From NCBI GenBank assembly GCA_030272585.1, contig BSYQ01000002.1:7440001-7504000 (forward strand): 64,000 nt of DNA, in the 5' to 3' direction. How positions within the stretch are numbered: the first letter of the stretch is position 1; each line of letters starts with the position of its first letter. A program made the translations under genes and the position numbers. The notes beneath the pieces are model-generated. The model did no database searches and was not told where the DNA came from. It worked only from the letters and a program-made list of their open reading frames with translations. Origin of the DNA: Bryopsis sp. KO-2023 (lineage: Eukaryota; Chlorophyta; Ulvophyceae; Bryopsidales; Bryopsidaceae). This document shows positions 42,132 through 53,850 of this stretch, in pieces.

Positions 42132-43583
42132 ATGGGCTCGGCATTCGCCAAGCCCTTCAATCGCCTTGCTAGCAAAAATGAAATACGAATCCTTATGGTG
42201 AGAATCCAGCGTTCAACACACACACCCCGCTTCCTTTGGGCTTCTTGTTCTTCGAATGGTCACCATCCTTTCCTATTCTGCACCTTCTGTTCTGTCGATT
42301 CTCTTTTTTTTTTCCGTTGCAATTGAACGTATAGGAAAAACACTACACGAATTATTGTTTGGGCTTTTGTTTTTGGTGCGAGAATAGACCGGTCTCGACG
42401 CTGCTGGTAAAACCACAATTGTTCACAAGTTAAAGTTGGGCGAGATAGTGACGACGGTCCCAACCATTGGTGAGTGCTTCTGGACAGAGCCAAATTTTCT
42501 TCTCTTGTTTTGGTTTTTGGTCGCTCGTCGCAGGGAAGCTGTTGAAAGGAGGTGTGGTGCAAATGTTTCGCAGGGTTCGTTGTGGAAAGCGTCCAATACA
42601 AGAACATTAGCCTCAGTGCGTGCGATTTTCACTGTAGATGTGTCCGTCCATTGTTGAGGCATTACTTACAAAACTCGCAGGGCCTGATCTTCGTGGTGGA
42701 CAGCAACGATCGCGACCGTATTGGTGAAGCAAGGGATAAGCTTTGGAAGCTGTTGAACGCGGTTCGTGGGTGTCTGACGACATTTTCGCGCGCGTATTTC
42801 TCCTTTTGGTCTGTATTCTTCCCTGCTGTGGGTAAATGCTTTTCTATGCGGTTATGGTTATGTTTTCCCCCCTTTTTGATTCTAAATACGGAGTCGTGGG
42901 ATAAAAAGAACTAGAAAAGAGCAAACAGGAGAATACAGCCAGACATGTTATGCTAGCTCTCAAGGTGCTGAGATGATGGGGGAAAGAGAGGGGCAATATC
43001 AATTGGCGATCCAATGGTTCATTAAATCAAAAATGGCCAATAAACGGAGCTATGCTTGGCTGATTTGTATAGGATGAATCCAATGATGTCGTTCTGCTGA
43101 TTCTTGCCAATAAGAAAACTTCCCCAATGCATTGACCGCTGCCGAAATCACCGACAAGCTGGGTCTGGATTCTGAATTCCAGCTTGACTGGTAGGTTTGC
43201 GCTTTTTTACTCTATCCATCGCACAATCAGGTCGCCTTGATTGCAATTGTGTCTACTAATTTTCTACAGATATTGAAAATATCAGCCAGACTTTTGGAAC
43301 CTGATTCTGATTTTGCTATAAATAAGAAACAACAGAAGATTGGCATCTTTTTCCCGTTATGATTCCTCTGGGTGTAGAAAACTGTAAGACCATCATGTCG
43401 AGAACTCGATCTCTGCAACCGGATTTCCTCTTTGTTTTTTTGGCTCCGTGTTTCTGTTCCAAACTCAGCAAAAAATCCTGCCCATGCAGGTACATCCAGA
43501 GAACTTGTGCACTTTCTGGAGAGGGTCTACATGAAGGCCTGAACATGTTTACTGCTCAACTTGCCGCCAAACAGTTTGATTAA
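42132..43583 (+). pseudogene. ARF-family small GTPase, five exons, decayed
   Basis: Five exons with GT-AG introns: 42132-42197, 42388-42469, 42574-42761, 43073-43190 and 43490-43583. The start MGSAFAKPFNRL-ASKNEIRILM keeps the myristoylation Gly2. The P-loop GLDAAGKTT and switch I ([10 protein letters not shown]) are intact. The DNDR region ([17 protein letters not shown]) and the C-terminus (WYIQRTCALSGEGLHEGL) are recognisable. Two defects mark it as a pseudogene: the switch II block expected as WDVGGQDKI reads CDFHCRCV and is one codon short, destroying the DxxGQ motif; and the NKQD guanine-specificity motif is hit by a one-base deletion (NKK, then frameshift near 43108). The donor of intron 3 (GTTCGT) is also weak. 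Splice phases otherwise agree exactly, so it is a decayed gene copy, not a retrocopy. Confidence 0.88.
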
Positions 43584-43987
43584 CGTCGTTGTGATGGTGT
43601 ATTTGATGGGATTCACCAAAAAAAGGGAGGATTTGGTTTTTTCCAGGGGTTGGTGTTTTTGTTGAGTTCCAGAAGTGGGCGTTGGGATCGAGGGCGTCTT
43701 GATCTTTTCTTTTTTCTGACATCCGCATCACTGGCCCCCGGAGTGAACCCAATTGTTTTCAGATGGAAATGCAGATGGAAGAGTGGAACAAAGAACATCA
43801 TCACACGAAAGCACCACCAAAAGAAAAAGAATGAAGGGCTGGAAAAATTCGCAGTTTTGGGAAGGAACGGGAGGGGTGTGTGTTTAACTTAGTCATGTGT
43901 TCTTTGCGAGCGTTAATGCCCGCCGACTCAGCCTGAAAGACGAATCTCTTTTTGAATACTGCCCCATGACTGGGAGGTCGTTCATGA

Positions 43988-44013
43988 GCAGCATCATTGA
44001 TCAATGATGCTGC
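43988..44013. repeat. Perfect 26 bp palindrome
   Basis: GCAGCATCATTGA is followed directly by its reverse complement without a spacer. There is no gene within 400 bp. Confidence 0.95.
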
Positions 44014-45090
44014 CCCCCGTCATTTGATAACTCCCCCAAGTAAAAGGACAAAAATCACTTATCCAAAATCCATTTTGTCCATCTCTTTTAAAATAAAAAA
44101 CCAAGCCAGTCTGTGTGTGCACTTTCAGAGTGTGGCCCTTCAGGTTGGAATTATCTGAACATAGAACGTCCCACATTCAGTCCTCAATGAAATCGTTGGG
44201 GAGTGGAGGAAAATACACTGGCAAAAATTGTTCAAGGCAATCAAATTTGATGTAGAGACGCCACTGGTGTTTTTTTTTTCAGACGTCAACGTGTAAAGAA
44301 GGATCGGGCCTTTGATGCTGGGTAGTAAGATATCTACATGACACCACCAACAGTGTCACAGGCCTCAGAACAGAGCAATGATGATGCTGTTGGTGTTCCC
44401 TCCGAAAGGATAGATGGAACAGAAAAACTCCAAATCCTTATTCCAGAGACCCTAGATAAGAAATTGAAAGAGAATCAAGTCATTCCGGTATATTTCTGGT
44501 TTGCACATGGGAAACCATACTGTACTCAACACGTTTCCCCTCCATGTTGAAAAAAAAAACAAGATGAATATATAATTTGATCCCGAAAATACCGCATTTC
44601 TATACGCTTTCCGTTTTCTTGAATTTCTGTCCCCCACCTGCTGCTGATGCTCCTTGGTCTGACAAGCACCCCTAGGGATGGACATGATGAGTCAACCCTT
44701 TTCTTCACTCTGAAAATCTGAGTGAGCATTGTTGCATGTCGATTCAAACATGCAATACTTTGCTGTTGCAATAGAAAATGGAATGCCCCCGACTCCAGTG
44801 ACATTTTTTTTTCTCCACCCTTGTGCAATTTGTTAATCATTACTACCAAAAAAAAAGAGGATCCACATCCTCAGACCGGGAGGAAAAAAAGGTAACAACT
44901 TTAAATCAATTCCCATCAGATGTTACAGCTGCTGCTGCTGTTGCAAGCCATGAACTCAAAAAATGGATAAGCATGAATTGAATATCACAGCATTCAATGT
45001 CTACTCGCAATTGTTCGCATCACTTGCACATGCCCAGACAAGAGGATTTAAAATTCTTACTCAATTTTTTTTTTTTCAATTTATTTTTTG
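44014..45090. other. No gene recognised
   Basis: Short frames only. A block at about 44340-44530 (ACAGAAAAACTCCAAATCC...TTTCTGGTTTGCACATG) resembles 61530-61660, so it is part of another low-copy repeat. Confidence 0.45.
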
Positions 45091-46200
45091 ATGAATGTTT
45101 CACCTGTTGCTGCCCGATATGCACTGCAGTCCGCCTGATTTCCTTTTTTTTCATTTCTCTGCAATAATCCACTCTAATCGTCAAGAACCTCTACCTGACT
45201 TTGCACAATTTGAAAAAAGAAGTCACATCCACCCGCATCGAATCGGCAGTGGTTGGAAATGCAAGTGCGAATTCAATGATTGTTAAAAGGGTGGAGGGGG
45301 AGACTACTGAGGTGTTCGATTGAACAATCAATTTTCAATTTTCCATGATGGCTGTTCTCTTAGGAGGTATAATGTATGGTGGGACGATTGGTAAAGTCAA
45401 TCCAGGCCACACCAGGTTTTGTTTTTACCCTGATTTCATCGGGGGGGGGGGGGGGGGGGTTCTTTCTATTTTTGGTTTCACCAAGGTAACAAAAGGAACG
45501 AGAAATTTGAACAAGCAATCATTCCATTAAAGGGTGTAGAGTGGCATTTTGGTTTCATTCCAGATTGCTCACCTGATGCATTGCATTGCACCCCTTCCAT
45601 CTCCAGAACAAGGGGGGGGGTTCAGCGACAGGTCCCACCGACATTTCCACCACATGTTGATGGAAATGCTGGTTCATTTTGACCACATGAAAATGTTGGA
45701 TGGCTGACTCATTTTACCCACATGTTGATGGAAATGCTGACTTGGCTGGCTGGTTTCCAGCGCCCCACACATGCTATAATTTGAAGCTGAGCAAATTAAC
45801 TTAATTTGAAAAGGAAATTTCCACCACCAGGCAGGCAGCGTTCGACACTAAAGTGTGAAAAAAATGGAAAACAAGATACTGAAAAGGGGGTGTCGAACTT
45901 CTTGAAAGGCGAAAAAAAAGAAAGGAAAACATAATACACATGTATACATAGTATCAAAGCGAATATAATTAAAAAAATAGTAAATAACATGAGAATATTA
46001 TAAAAAAAATACAAATATTTCAAGGACAACGGACCCCTGTACCATTACTAAGACACCTCGGGCGTTCTTTCGAAATCTCTGTGGAAAAAAAAAGGTTTTA
46101 AAAAATAAAAAAATAAGTCGAACAGAAAACAACAGACCCTCCTTCTCTTTCTCCTTTTCCAAGGTAAAAGAAAAAGATAATATCAAAACAACACACTCTC
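45090..46200 (-). repeat. Dispersed repeat family R, copy e
   Basis: Colinear with 12.1-13.1 kb over most of its length (CACCTGATGCATTGCATTGCACC, GATACTGAAAAGGGGGTGT, AACAGAAAACAACAGACCCTCC). It contains a run of about 19 G near 45440. Confidence 0.75.
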
Positions 46201-46944
46201 ATAAAAAATATATATAAAAGTTTTTATCAAGGGAGCACAGGGGAATGGAACCCCTACTGTCCCAATTGCCACCTATTTATCTCAAATATAATTAGATTCT
46301 AAAAATAGTTTTTAAAATGTAGGTCAGTTGCTTGAGCCTGTGGGGACCAACAGTCGCTGATGTGTATCTTTTTTCTTAACAAAAAAGTAGTCATTCTTTT
46401 AGGATTATACTAGAAAAAATAGAGAAAAAAAAACTTGTGAGAAGCAAAGGTTTCCTATTCACTCTTTTTCTTTCATCTCAGAAAAAAACAACAGCCTTAA
46501 AAAATATCCTCAGAGCATCTTTCATCATTCAGGTGTTCTTCATAAAAATAATTTATTTCCAAAAACATTTTCCATTTTTTTTTCTGCCTTCACACCTGAT
46601 GATGTTATTGACCCTTCCATGACCTGTTTTTCTTATCTTTCTTTTTTCTGGGTTTCTAAGAATTTCTTAATTTATTTTCAAAAAGGTCTGGACTCTTTTG
46701 TGAGTCGGTCCCTTTCAAAATAATTATTTACCCCCTTCCCCCCCACCTGAAAAAACGCTCTCTACTTTTCCACGAAGACATCCACAGGCCGCTTCTTCGC
46801 GAAAAAAAAAGAGAAGTTGAATTAAAAATAGAAAAGGTCGTGTCGTGATAAAACTTCGTCCCAGTCCTCGAAACAAAAAAAAAACATGCCAAACAGAAAC
46901 TCGTCGCACCCTTGTTTTTTTCTTCAACGAGTCATCGCTCGCGG

Positions 46945-47643
46945 CTTCGGAATGTTTCGAACTCAGGCGAATTTGGGCCACACCTTTGGCAGTTTCCGCG
47001 TCTTGGCCGTGGCTGACTCCCGTGCGTCCAGGGCGTGCGCACCGCTGTATGTACATACCAAAAAAAAAGGATGAGTTTCTAAGTCACATCATGAGGGAAA
47101 AAAACGCGCTCGACGACAACTGAAATGTAAAGGAGAAAGAAATTAAAAATCAACTAACCCGGCACTAATCGGGTCAAAACATATTTTCGATCATGACGTT
47201 GATCCGCCAGAGTGGGTGGCCCCCACTCTGGCACGACACTTGGCACCCATGATGGCAACGATGGTGCAACCAAGGTCGTCCCCCGGTTGATCCCGGGGGG
47301 TCTCGTCAACCGATCAGGATTCGCCCACCATGGGAATTTCGGCATTTCAATCGTCGATGGGGTAGCTAACTACCTCATTGACATCGCTAATGCCGGTGGT
47401 TTGATCATTTCCCAAATAACTTTTACTTCTTTTTTCTCCGTGCCACTCGCACACGAATCGACCAACTCATTCGAAAAACCAAAACAACCAATTTCTGATG
47501 CTCTCCTCATGGTGACGTATCTGCCTTGTGCAGAGCAGTCAAAACCTTGCGTCTGACCAGCCCACCGTTACAAACACCGTTCTGACCGCCATCACCCTGT
47601 GGCTTGGAATCCCCCACTCTGATCTCAAAATTCCTCAGCCTCT
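46945..47643 (+). repeat. Inverted duplicated block, arm A
   Basis: Nearly identical, inverted, to about 54400-55090. Both copies keep an open frame of 113-114 codons (47212-47556, MGGPHSGTTLGTHDGND) with a handful of changes. Because the DNA itself is near-identical, this does not show that the frame is translated. A weaker adjoining block, 47727-47855, matches 53470-53635 inverted. Confidence 0.92.
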
Positions 47644-48536
47644 CAGAGCACCACTCTTTTCTGCTGGTCACCAAGACCACCTTCGTGATCTGTTTTTTAC
47701 CCCCCAGATCCACCGTCCACCAGGGGTTATCCGTTCGCTCCTGCCGACTGTTGCAGTGACTGGAGCTGCACTTCAGTCGCAGCTGTGGTTGTGAGTAAAG
47801 CAGGTTTTCCCTCGCTCAAAATCCTCTCTTCCCTGCCCAAAACTGGAGCACTAGTAAAAAAAAGGGACGATTTACCAGATTTTTTTACCAGTTTTTGGCC
47901 GTGATGGTGTACATGTGTTCACAATCTCCTACGTCAAACGGGCGACTCACATCCAAAGATTTTAATCCAGTCGAGAGTAACATCGCAAGACACAGCCACA
48001 GCCAGTGTGGATTTGTTTTTTTTTTCTGTTCTAGTATTGGTTGCTGAGAAACTTGTTGGTTCTTTTCTTCCAGTCCCCCCCCCCCACTAATTCTGCCCGA
48101 ACCCCAATATATATAAAGTTCTTAATTTCTGTGGTTTATTTCATCCGGTTTTTCTTCCTAAGGCTATGCAGCAAAAATTTCAAATGTACACAACTCTCTG
48201 AATTGAATCAAGTAGCTTGTATTCAGGCAAGACGAAACAGATATTCACAGACTCTGCAGGCTATGAATATCCTGCAGAGTGGCAGCTCTCAAAAAAATCA
48301 AGAAAACTGTAAGATGTCACATGTTTGCAAACCCCTGAACTAAACCAAGTCTTCAATCCTCGTCTTGCTCCTACCGAGAACCATCACCATGGTCAAAGAA
48401 AAAGCAAAACCTTGTCATATTTAGATTATTTAAAGAGCAGCCAAATTCAATGAAAAAAATGTTTCAGATGTGTCCCCATACTCCCTTCCCCCCAGCCCAT
48501 TCAACCCCAGCACTTGTAAAATTTTGTAACCTTCCT

Positions 48537-49058
48537 TCAGTGAAAAACATCTTTTATTCCTGCACTCAGCATCCACCACCAATCGGGAGGGAAAACAACT
48601 TGAAGCTGATGCCAACTCACAGCTCTGCCATTATACTTCAAAGAGGGTGGCAGGAGAACCTCCTTGTCCAAGTCAGCCTTCACCACTGGCGTTGGAAGTA
48701 TGCAATTCAAATCAAAAACTCTATCGTGAAATCCACACCCTTCATTGTATGGAATAAACTTTTCTTTGAGTACAAGTGGCAGGTGACTGGACCTTGTCCA
48801 AGAAGGACTTGGAAGTTGGTGCCATCTCACGACTCCAAACGAAAGAAAAGGTGTGCTTGTATCCTCCACCAGCTCCCATGGTGGACGGACTTGCAAGAAA
48901 TTCTCCAATTTTTCAGGCCACACCATATCATCTTGCACTGGCGCATCGATCTCATTTCCAGGCACCAGTGGTGTGCATGGTTTCGAAATCGTCGTTTCAA
49001 AAAGCAGCGTTTCGAACCTGGTGGGCTTGGGGAATGTATCCCACAGGCTGTGAGTCAC
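48537..49058 (-). CDS. Unrecognised 173-codon open frame
   Basis: The minus-strand frame has balanced composition (GNEIDAPVQDDMVWPEKLEN, VRPPWELVEDTSTPFLSFG, EGCGFHDRVFDLNCILP) and reads more like a protein than the overlapping 213-codon plus frame. No family is recognised. It could continue upstream by splicing, as no strong promoter or leader is visible. Confidence 0.35.
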   Translation of the reverse strand: MTHSLWDTFPKPTRFETLLFETTISKPCTPLVPGNEIDAPVQDDMVWPEKLENFLQVRPPWELVEDTSTPFLSFGVVRWHQLPSPSWTRSSHLPLVLKEKFIPYNEGCGFHDRVFDLNCILPTPVVKADLDKEVLLPPSLKYNGRAVSWHQLQVVFPPDWWWMLSAGIKDVFH

Positions 49059-49585
49059 AGTACGAGTTTATCCTCTGTGCAGTGTCCATGATATATATTT
49101 TCCTAATGAAATCATGGCAATATGAAAACGAACACACCAAATACACATTTCTTGCTTCATGGAGTCGTTTTTTAGGCAGAGGAAACTTATACACACTTTT
49201 TCCTGATGATAGTGTGGCAGAATGAAAAAGTACACACAAATACACACAAATACACGGAGATACACAGTTTCTGTTTGCTCAAATCACGGCACACCGCGAG
49301 CTGCACGCAAATACACACATATACACAATTAAAAAGTGTGTTAAAATTTGAAATTGTGTATTCTGTGTCTATTCTAGCGTGTTTTTTACTAGTGACAGGG
49401 GCACAGATTCATTTGTTCCATGAATCATCGTGTTGAGATCAACCGGTGTGTCTGAGGATCACAAAACAATGAGGCGAAAAATAGAGTCCCTGCAGAAAAT
49501 GGTCACACAACACGTTGCCCATTCCAGTGTTTTTTTGTCTTGTGGCCTGTGAACTCAACCACTTGTCTTCTCCGTTGGGATGCAG

Positions 49586-50286
49586 GGGCATCAGTACCGT
49601 TTCGGCTGCCAGGAGTACCGCCACCAATACCCCCTCCTGGAATGCCCCCACGAGGTCCACCGGGTGTAATGCAACCCCCTCCACTCCCTCGTGGTCCTCC
49701 AGGGGCACCACTACTTGCTGTCCAGGTGCTGAAAATTCATTTTTCCATCAACAAAGAATGTATCTTCCGTCTACATGGCCCAAACATATGGGGGTGGTCT
49801 CGTGGAATGTGTCAAGGCTGAAACACACATGTGCAGACACCGTGATTCTGGCTTTTTCCCCCCTGGTTGCTGATTGGGTGGGCGTTGTGTGATGAAGCCT
49901 GGTGCCCCTCCGCCTGGTGGAGCTTTGTTCCCAATAGTGCCAACTCCTGCGAGTGGCCCTGTCCCTGCTGCAGCTCAACCGAGGCCTCCAGCACCTGCCG
50001 ATCAAGCTGCTGCAACACCCACCCCCCAAGCTGGGGCTATGTCAGCTGAGCTGGATCTATTATGGAAAGATGAGGAGTTCTCAATGGTATGTGCATGTCA
50101 TGGCCGCTCATTCTTTTGAAGATTTCGTTGCTGCAGTGCCAACAACACGCACTTGGTAGGTGCCATTGAATTAATGATTCACAGTGAAAACGTTCGAAAG
50201 GGTTTGGTAATTTTTTGCTTCGAACATTCCAGGAGGAACGGAGAGCACAACAAGCAAAATACCAGGAGCATAGTGAAGGGGGGAAG
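49586..50286 (+). CDS. ZNF207/BuGZ-like protein, C-terminal exons
   Basis: Three exons that splice in phase: 49586-49725, 49898-50086 and 50233-50286. The first two are rich in Pro, Gly and Ala (LPGVPPPIPPPGMPPRGPPGV; PGAPPPGGALFPIVPTPASG), and the last encodes EERRAQQAKYQEHSEGGK. The joined segment LLWKDEEFSM-EERRAQQAKYQ matches the conserved block near the end of ZNF207/BuGZ and plant SUF4-type proteins (human: DEDISLEERRAQLPKYQ). Those proteins are low-complexity spindle or chromatin factors with two N-terminal C2H2 fingers. I did not find the finger exons upstream, so this is either partial or has distant 5' exons. A donor (AAG-GTAAAG) follows, and a later exon may lie near 50961-50993. 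Confidence 0.6.
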
Positions 50287-51274
50287 GTAAAGCCGATAGA
50301 TTTTGACCTCTTGACACGATATCAACAGCATTCTGTTCAACAACGGATCCATGGGGTCGTAAATCACATTTATAGCGATAAATTGACGAAATTGTTTCAT
50401 GTGCACAGTTTCAAGTTGAAAGTACGATCCCTGAAATATTCATTTTTTGGTGATATTGTTTTTGTTGGCACTCGTGTTTTGGGTGGGCTGCTGGTGGCTC
50501 TTTTTCGCAGTGAATTAGCATGAGGAAGTTTCGATTCAACGTCGGGGATTCAACTGTTGATTTGTGGTTGTGTAGAATCGGGTCGAGAATTTGGCAATGT
50601 TTTAAAGTATGATAATTGTCATCATGTCGCGATCCCTCTGTGCCAAAATGCTGACTTCGAATTGAGAATCACTCATTTTCTCCTTTTTATGAAATTCAAA
50701 GTTTTTGCTTGGCCTTTCATTAAGGGGTCTGTGATATCCATGGCCCATGGACCATGGGTGATTGTGTGATTGTGAAAGGAAAGTGTCAGAGAATGTGTAT
50801 ATTTGTGGCCAACTCCCACCCCTTCTTTAAAATTTTCTATACCATTTCTACTCACCCCAGCCACTCACAATACTCAATTTCAGTGAGTGTGAGTTCAAAC
50901 CGGTCAATTTGGGGGGCTTTCTTGGCTGGTACAGGTGCAATCAATATTTGCCTTTTCAGCCCCTGACCCAGGACTGCCCTCATTTGGATTTCAGGTCTGC
51001 CTGTGGCAACAAACCCCTGTTGGTATTCTGGCCTTGTTTTTAATCTTTAAGGAGCCCAGGACTGCTTCGCTTTTCAAAGAGGTTGTCAAATCCTTTGGGG
51101 TCTGTGAAGTTCAATCGAAGATTGAAATGGTGGTTGCAGGCTACAGAACTACCAAGGACCCACAAGATGGGCAATCTCCAGAATTTCTTTTTATTTGTAT
51201 GCCCAACATAGAAACTTGCAACATTTCAGCATCATATTGTCCCTAGCCACCCTTCTTGGGTGAAAAAATTGCTA

Positions 51275-51276
<2 letters not shown>

Positions 51277-51310
<34 letters not shown>
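51277..51310. repeat. (GT)n microsatellite
   Basis: About 16 uninterrupted GT dinucleotides. Confidence 0.95.
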
Positions 51311-51311
<1 letters not shown>

Positions 51312-51410
51312 TTGCTATCATCAAGTTGCTAACATCATATCATCAGTCCCAAGCACCCCATCTGCATCCACTCAAGCTAAGCTAAACTGCTGAATTTCCT
51401 TCCTCCTGAG

Positions 51411-51902
51411 CTACTGATACCTGCTCCTTTTGCTTTCTGCCCCCTCGTCCCCCTCACTACCACTGTCCCTCGACCTTTTCCTCGACTTGACCACCACGCT
51501 GCGATCCTCTTCCTCACCCTCGTCGTCAGCTTCAAAACCGGCACCTCCTCCCAAAGGAACTCTTTCCGCCCCTGGTTTCCTTATCACCACGACGCAAGTG
51601 GGCTTATCCTCGACATCTCTGTTGCTCTCCATAGTTTCTCGTGTTCGCCCCTGTTCCAAAGTACTCCGCGAAAGCCGACAGTGAAAGTCCCGTGCGCCGC
51701 AATACCAGAAACTGTCCTCGTCACAAGAGCCGAGTTCAAGACACGCGCGCGAGTTCATTTCTCTCTCCCCTCTGGGCATCCCAAAGCAGAAGCTCTTGAT
51801 CGCCTTGCAACTGACTTTCGGCAGCCGACATGGATGCTCGATTCTGGAAGTTCCTTTTCGCGGATCTGTGTTGGAAAGTTTGTTTTGTTCCATCGCAATC
51901 AA
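51411..51902 (-). CDS. Unrecognised acidic/basic small protein
   Basis: A minus-strand frame; the most likely start is the internal ATG near 51636 (MESNRDVEDKPTCVVVIRKP), giving about 75 residues. It continues through an acidic run (EADDEGEEEDRS) and a basic, nuclear-signal-like KSRKRSRD to a stop after KRSRYQ. The composition resembles a nuclear or RNA-associated protein, but there is no domain. It could be the last exon of a longer gene. Confidence 0.4.
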   Translation of the reverse strand: MIAMEQNKLSNTDPRKGTSRIEHPCRLPKVSCKAIKSFCFGMPRGEREMNSRACLELGSCDEDSFWYCGARDFHCRLSRSTLEQGRTRETMESNRDVEDKPTCVVVIRKPGAERVPLGGGAGFEADDEGEEEDRSVVVKSRKRSRDSGSEGDEGAESKRSRYQ

Positions 51903-52850
51903 GACTCTGATGAAATATCTGATGTTGCTACACGTCAGTCATCTGAGCTGGGTTGAACCAGTACCACCCAGGCCACAACACTTCATCCTTCGATTTATGC
52001 CGATGGATCACTTGACTTCTGTCTGAAGAAGTTGGTCTGATTCTGAAGTTCCGAAAGTTTCTAGAAGAATTCGGGTAGGGTTGAAAGGATTAAATAGAGG
52101 AAAAAGAAGAACGCCAGAAAATTAATCTCCTGGTTATCTGAAGTAGACCAGAGCTTCAGAGTGGCTAAACCTTTTGAAGTAAAAGGGAGAGGAGCAAGGC
52201 CCTCTTAGCAGGTCTCTCCTTTGACTTCGGCTCGTCTCTAACTTTTCAGGTGCCTGGTCTTAGGCTTTTCGTTGTTAGCGGGGTTCGATACTGTGACATT
52301 CGGATTGCGATATTTCATTGTGTGCGACTGGTCTTAGCCGACTTCTTGGGTGACGATAATCTATTGAGTCGCTGCGCTTAGATACCGTAGTTTTGATGTG
52401 ATGTTCCATACTCACACAGTCTGACTCGATCGACTTGTTCCTATTCAGTTCGCGCGAATAACATTTCCGGAAATACAGTCAGCCGCCTACAGCTGACACA
52501 GATGTTTTTCGGAGCGTCACAGCATCCCAACCCCGAGATACAAAATCCTGATTCCAACCGATCCGGCGAGAGGGGGAAGACTGCAGCTTTTTTCCCTTGT
52601 GTGCCCTTGCAGCCTCCCTTTCTTTCTTTTGTCCCGGCTCAGAAAGACACGCGGAGCAATTCATTTCTCAAGAAATCACACACACACGCAAACATTGATT
52701 CCATCGTGCGACAGAAAATACATGGTTTCCAAACAATGAACACACCCCTTCAGGACCTGAGGGGAAAAAGGTACTGTTCGATGAAAATTGATACGCTGCT
52801 TTTATGCATCGACACTGTGTGTTTGTGGTATGGGGAGCTCTCTCTCATTT
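51903..52850. other. No gene recognised
   Basis: Short overlapping frames only. The last part may be intron upstream of the DMC1-like exon. Confidence 0.45.
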
Positions 52851-52856
52851 GTCCAG

Positions 52857-53032
52857 ATTGCCGAAGAATTCAACGTAGCAGTCATCGTGACCAATCAAGT
52901 TGTGTCCGACCCCTCTGGAGGAGCATTGTTTGTGGGGGCCGATCCAAAGAAAAGCAGTGGGTAGTCAGGCTGCCTTTGAGGAAAGGAAAGGGAGAACAGA
53001 GGATCTGCAAAGTCGTCGACAGCCCAACCTTG
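52857..53032 (+). pseudogene. DMC1/RAD51-like recombinase fragment
   Basis: After an acceptor (TTTGTCCAG) the frame reads [21 protein letters not shown] then [14 protein letters not shown]. This matches the C-terminal core of eukaryotic DMC1, including the Walker B-proximal VTNQ and the DPKK motif. Eight bases later the family pattern resumes in another frame as RLPLRKGKGEQRICKVVDSPTL. In intact homologues about ten residues (GGHILAHASTT) lie between these blocks; they are missing here, with no intron large enough to account for them. The final exon (PEAEA...) was not found. I read it as a broken or partial copy of a meiotic strand-exchange gene; a very unusual splice arrangement is the alternative. 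Confidence 0.75.
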
Positions 53033-53469
53033 GGTAGTACAGGAACTCACCTCTGGAATGAACATTGTGTTGTGCTTTGTCCACTCATAGCGTGTGTCTG
53101 CATGAAAAACTGAACTCCCAATTCAGCCAGGTGCCCCCCTGATGCAAGATCCCAAGAGAATGGCTGAGATTCTGCTCTGTTTTGTTGCTTTGTTTTGTGG
53201 CCGAGTTCCACTGCAATGAAACAGCAGTCATAAAATACATGGTATAGAAAACCCATCAAGCCTAGTGTGTGCCATTTGAATCATCCAGTCAAACGATCGT
53301 AATTATGTATCAACTTATAAGTTGAGACGTGATTTCTTGATTGCATCAATGAGCAATCAAGAAAAATGCTGCTATTTAATTAATTTCACCCTTGTCATTG
53401 TAAGGGTCCAAGCTGAAATGGTAGTATATCCATGTCTAGAACAAATTGGTCAGAGGTCTTGTTTTGCCC

Positions 53470-53640
53470 TCCAGTTTTTGGCAGGGAAGAGGGGATTTTG
53501 AGCGAGGGAAAACCTGCTTTCCAATCAACCACAGCTGGGGGGGGGGCCCAAGCGACCGAGCAGTCGATGCAAACAGGGAGCTGCACTCCAGTGACTGAAG
53601 TGCAGCTCCAGTCACTGCAACAGTCGGCAGGAGCGTACGG
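53470..53640 (-). repeat. Inverted duplicated block, arm B2
   Basis: Matches 47727-47855 in reverse (GCAGTGACTGGAGCTGCACTTCAGTCGCAG, with an extra inverted piece here). It ends at a hairpin. Confidence 0.8.
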
Positions 53641-53660
53641 ATATAAAATACGTACGCTCC
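53630..53660. repeat. Hairpin, 10 bp arms
   Basis: GGAGCGTACG and CGTACGCTCC flank 11 bases. It sits at the junction of duplicated block B2 and the ATG6-containing insert. Confidence 0.85.
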
Positions 53661-53850
53661 TCTATTGCCAGTTGGCTTCACTGATCGAATTCTTTTTTTG
53701 GCCTCAATTGTATCTGTGAGCACAACAGTTGTGTTTCATAGTTCAAAGAAGGGGGCATGATTAGTCGTTTTTGATCAGCCATTTAGGGGGGGGGGTTGTT
53801 TTTTCCGTATTTGTCTTGAGTAGGTTTGGTTTCTCCTTTTCTTTCGAGTT

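Noticed and set aside
47154-47345. 63-codon minus frame (MPKFPWWANPD) conserved in both inverted arms
   Set aside because: The DNA of the arms is near-identical, so conservation of this or the opposite frame is not evidence of coding.
48450-49091. 213-codon plus-strand frame
   Set aside because: The overlapping minus-strand frame has more protein-like composition; this one is rich in His, Pro and Trp, as in an antisense shadow.
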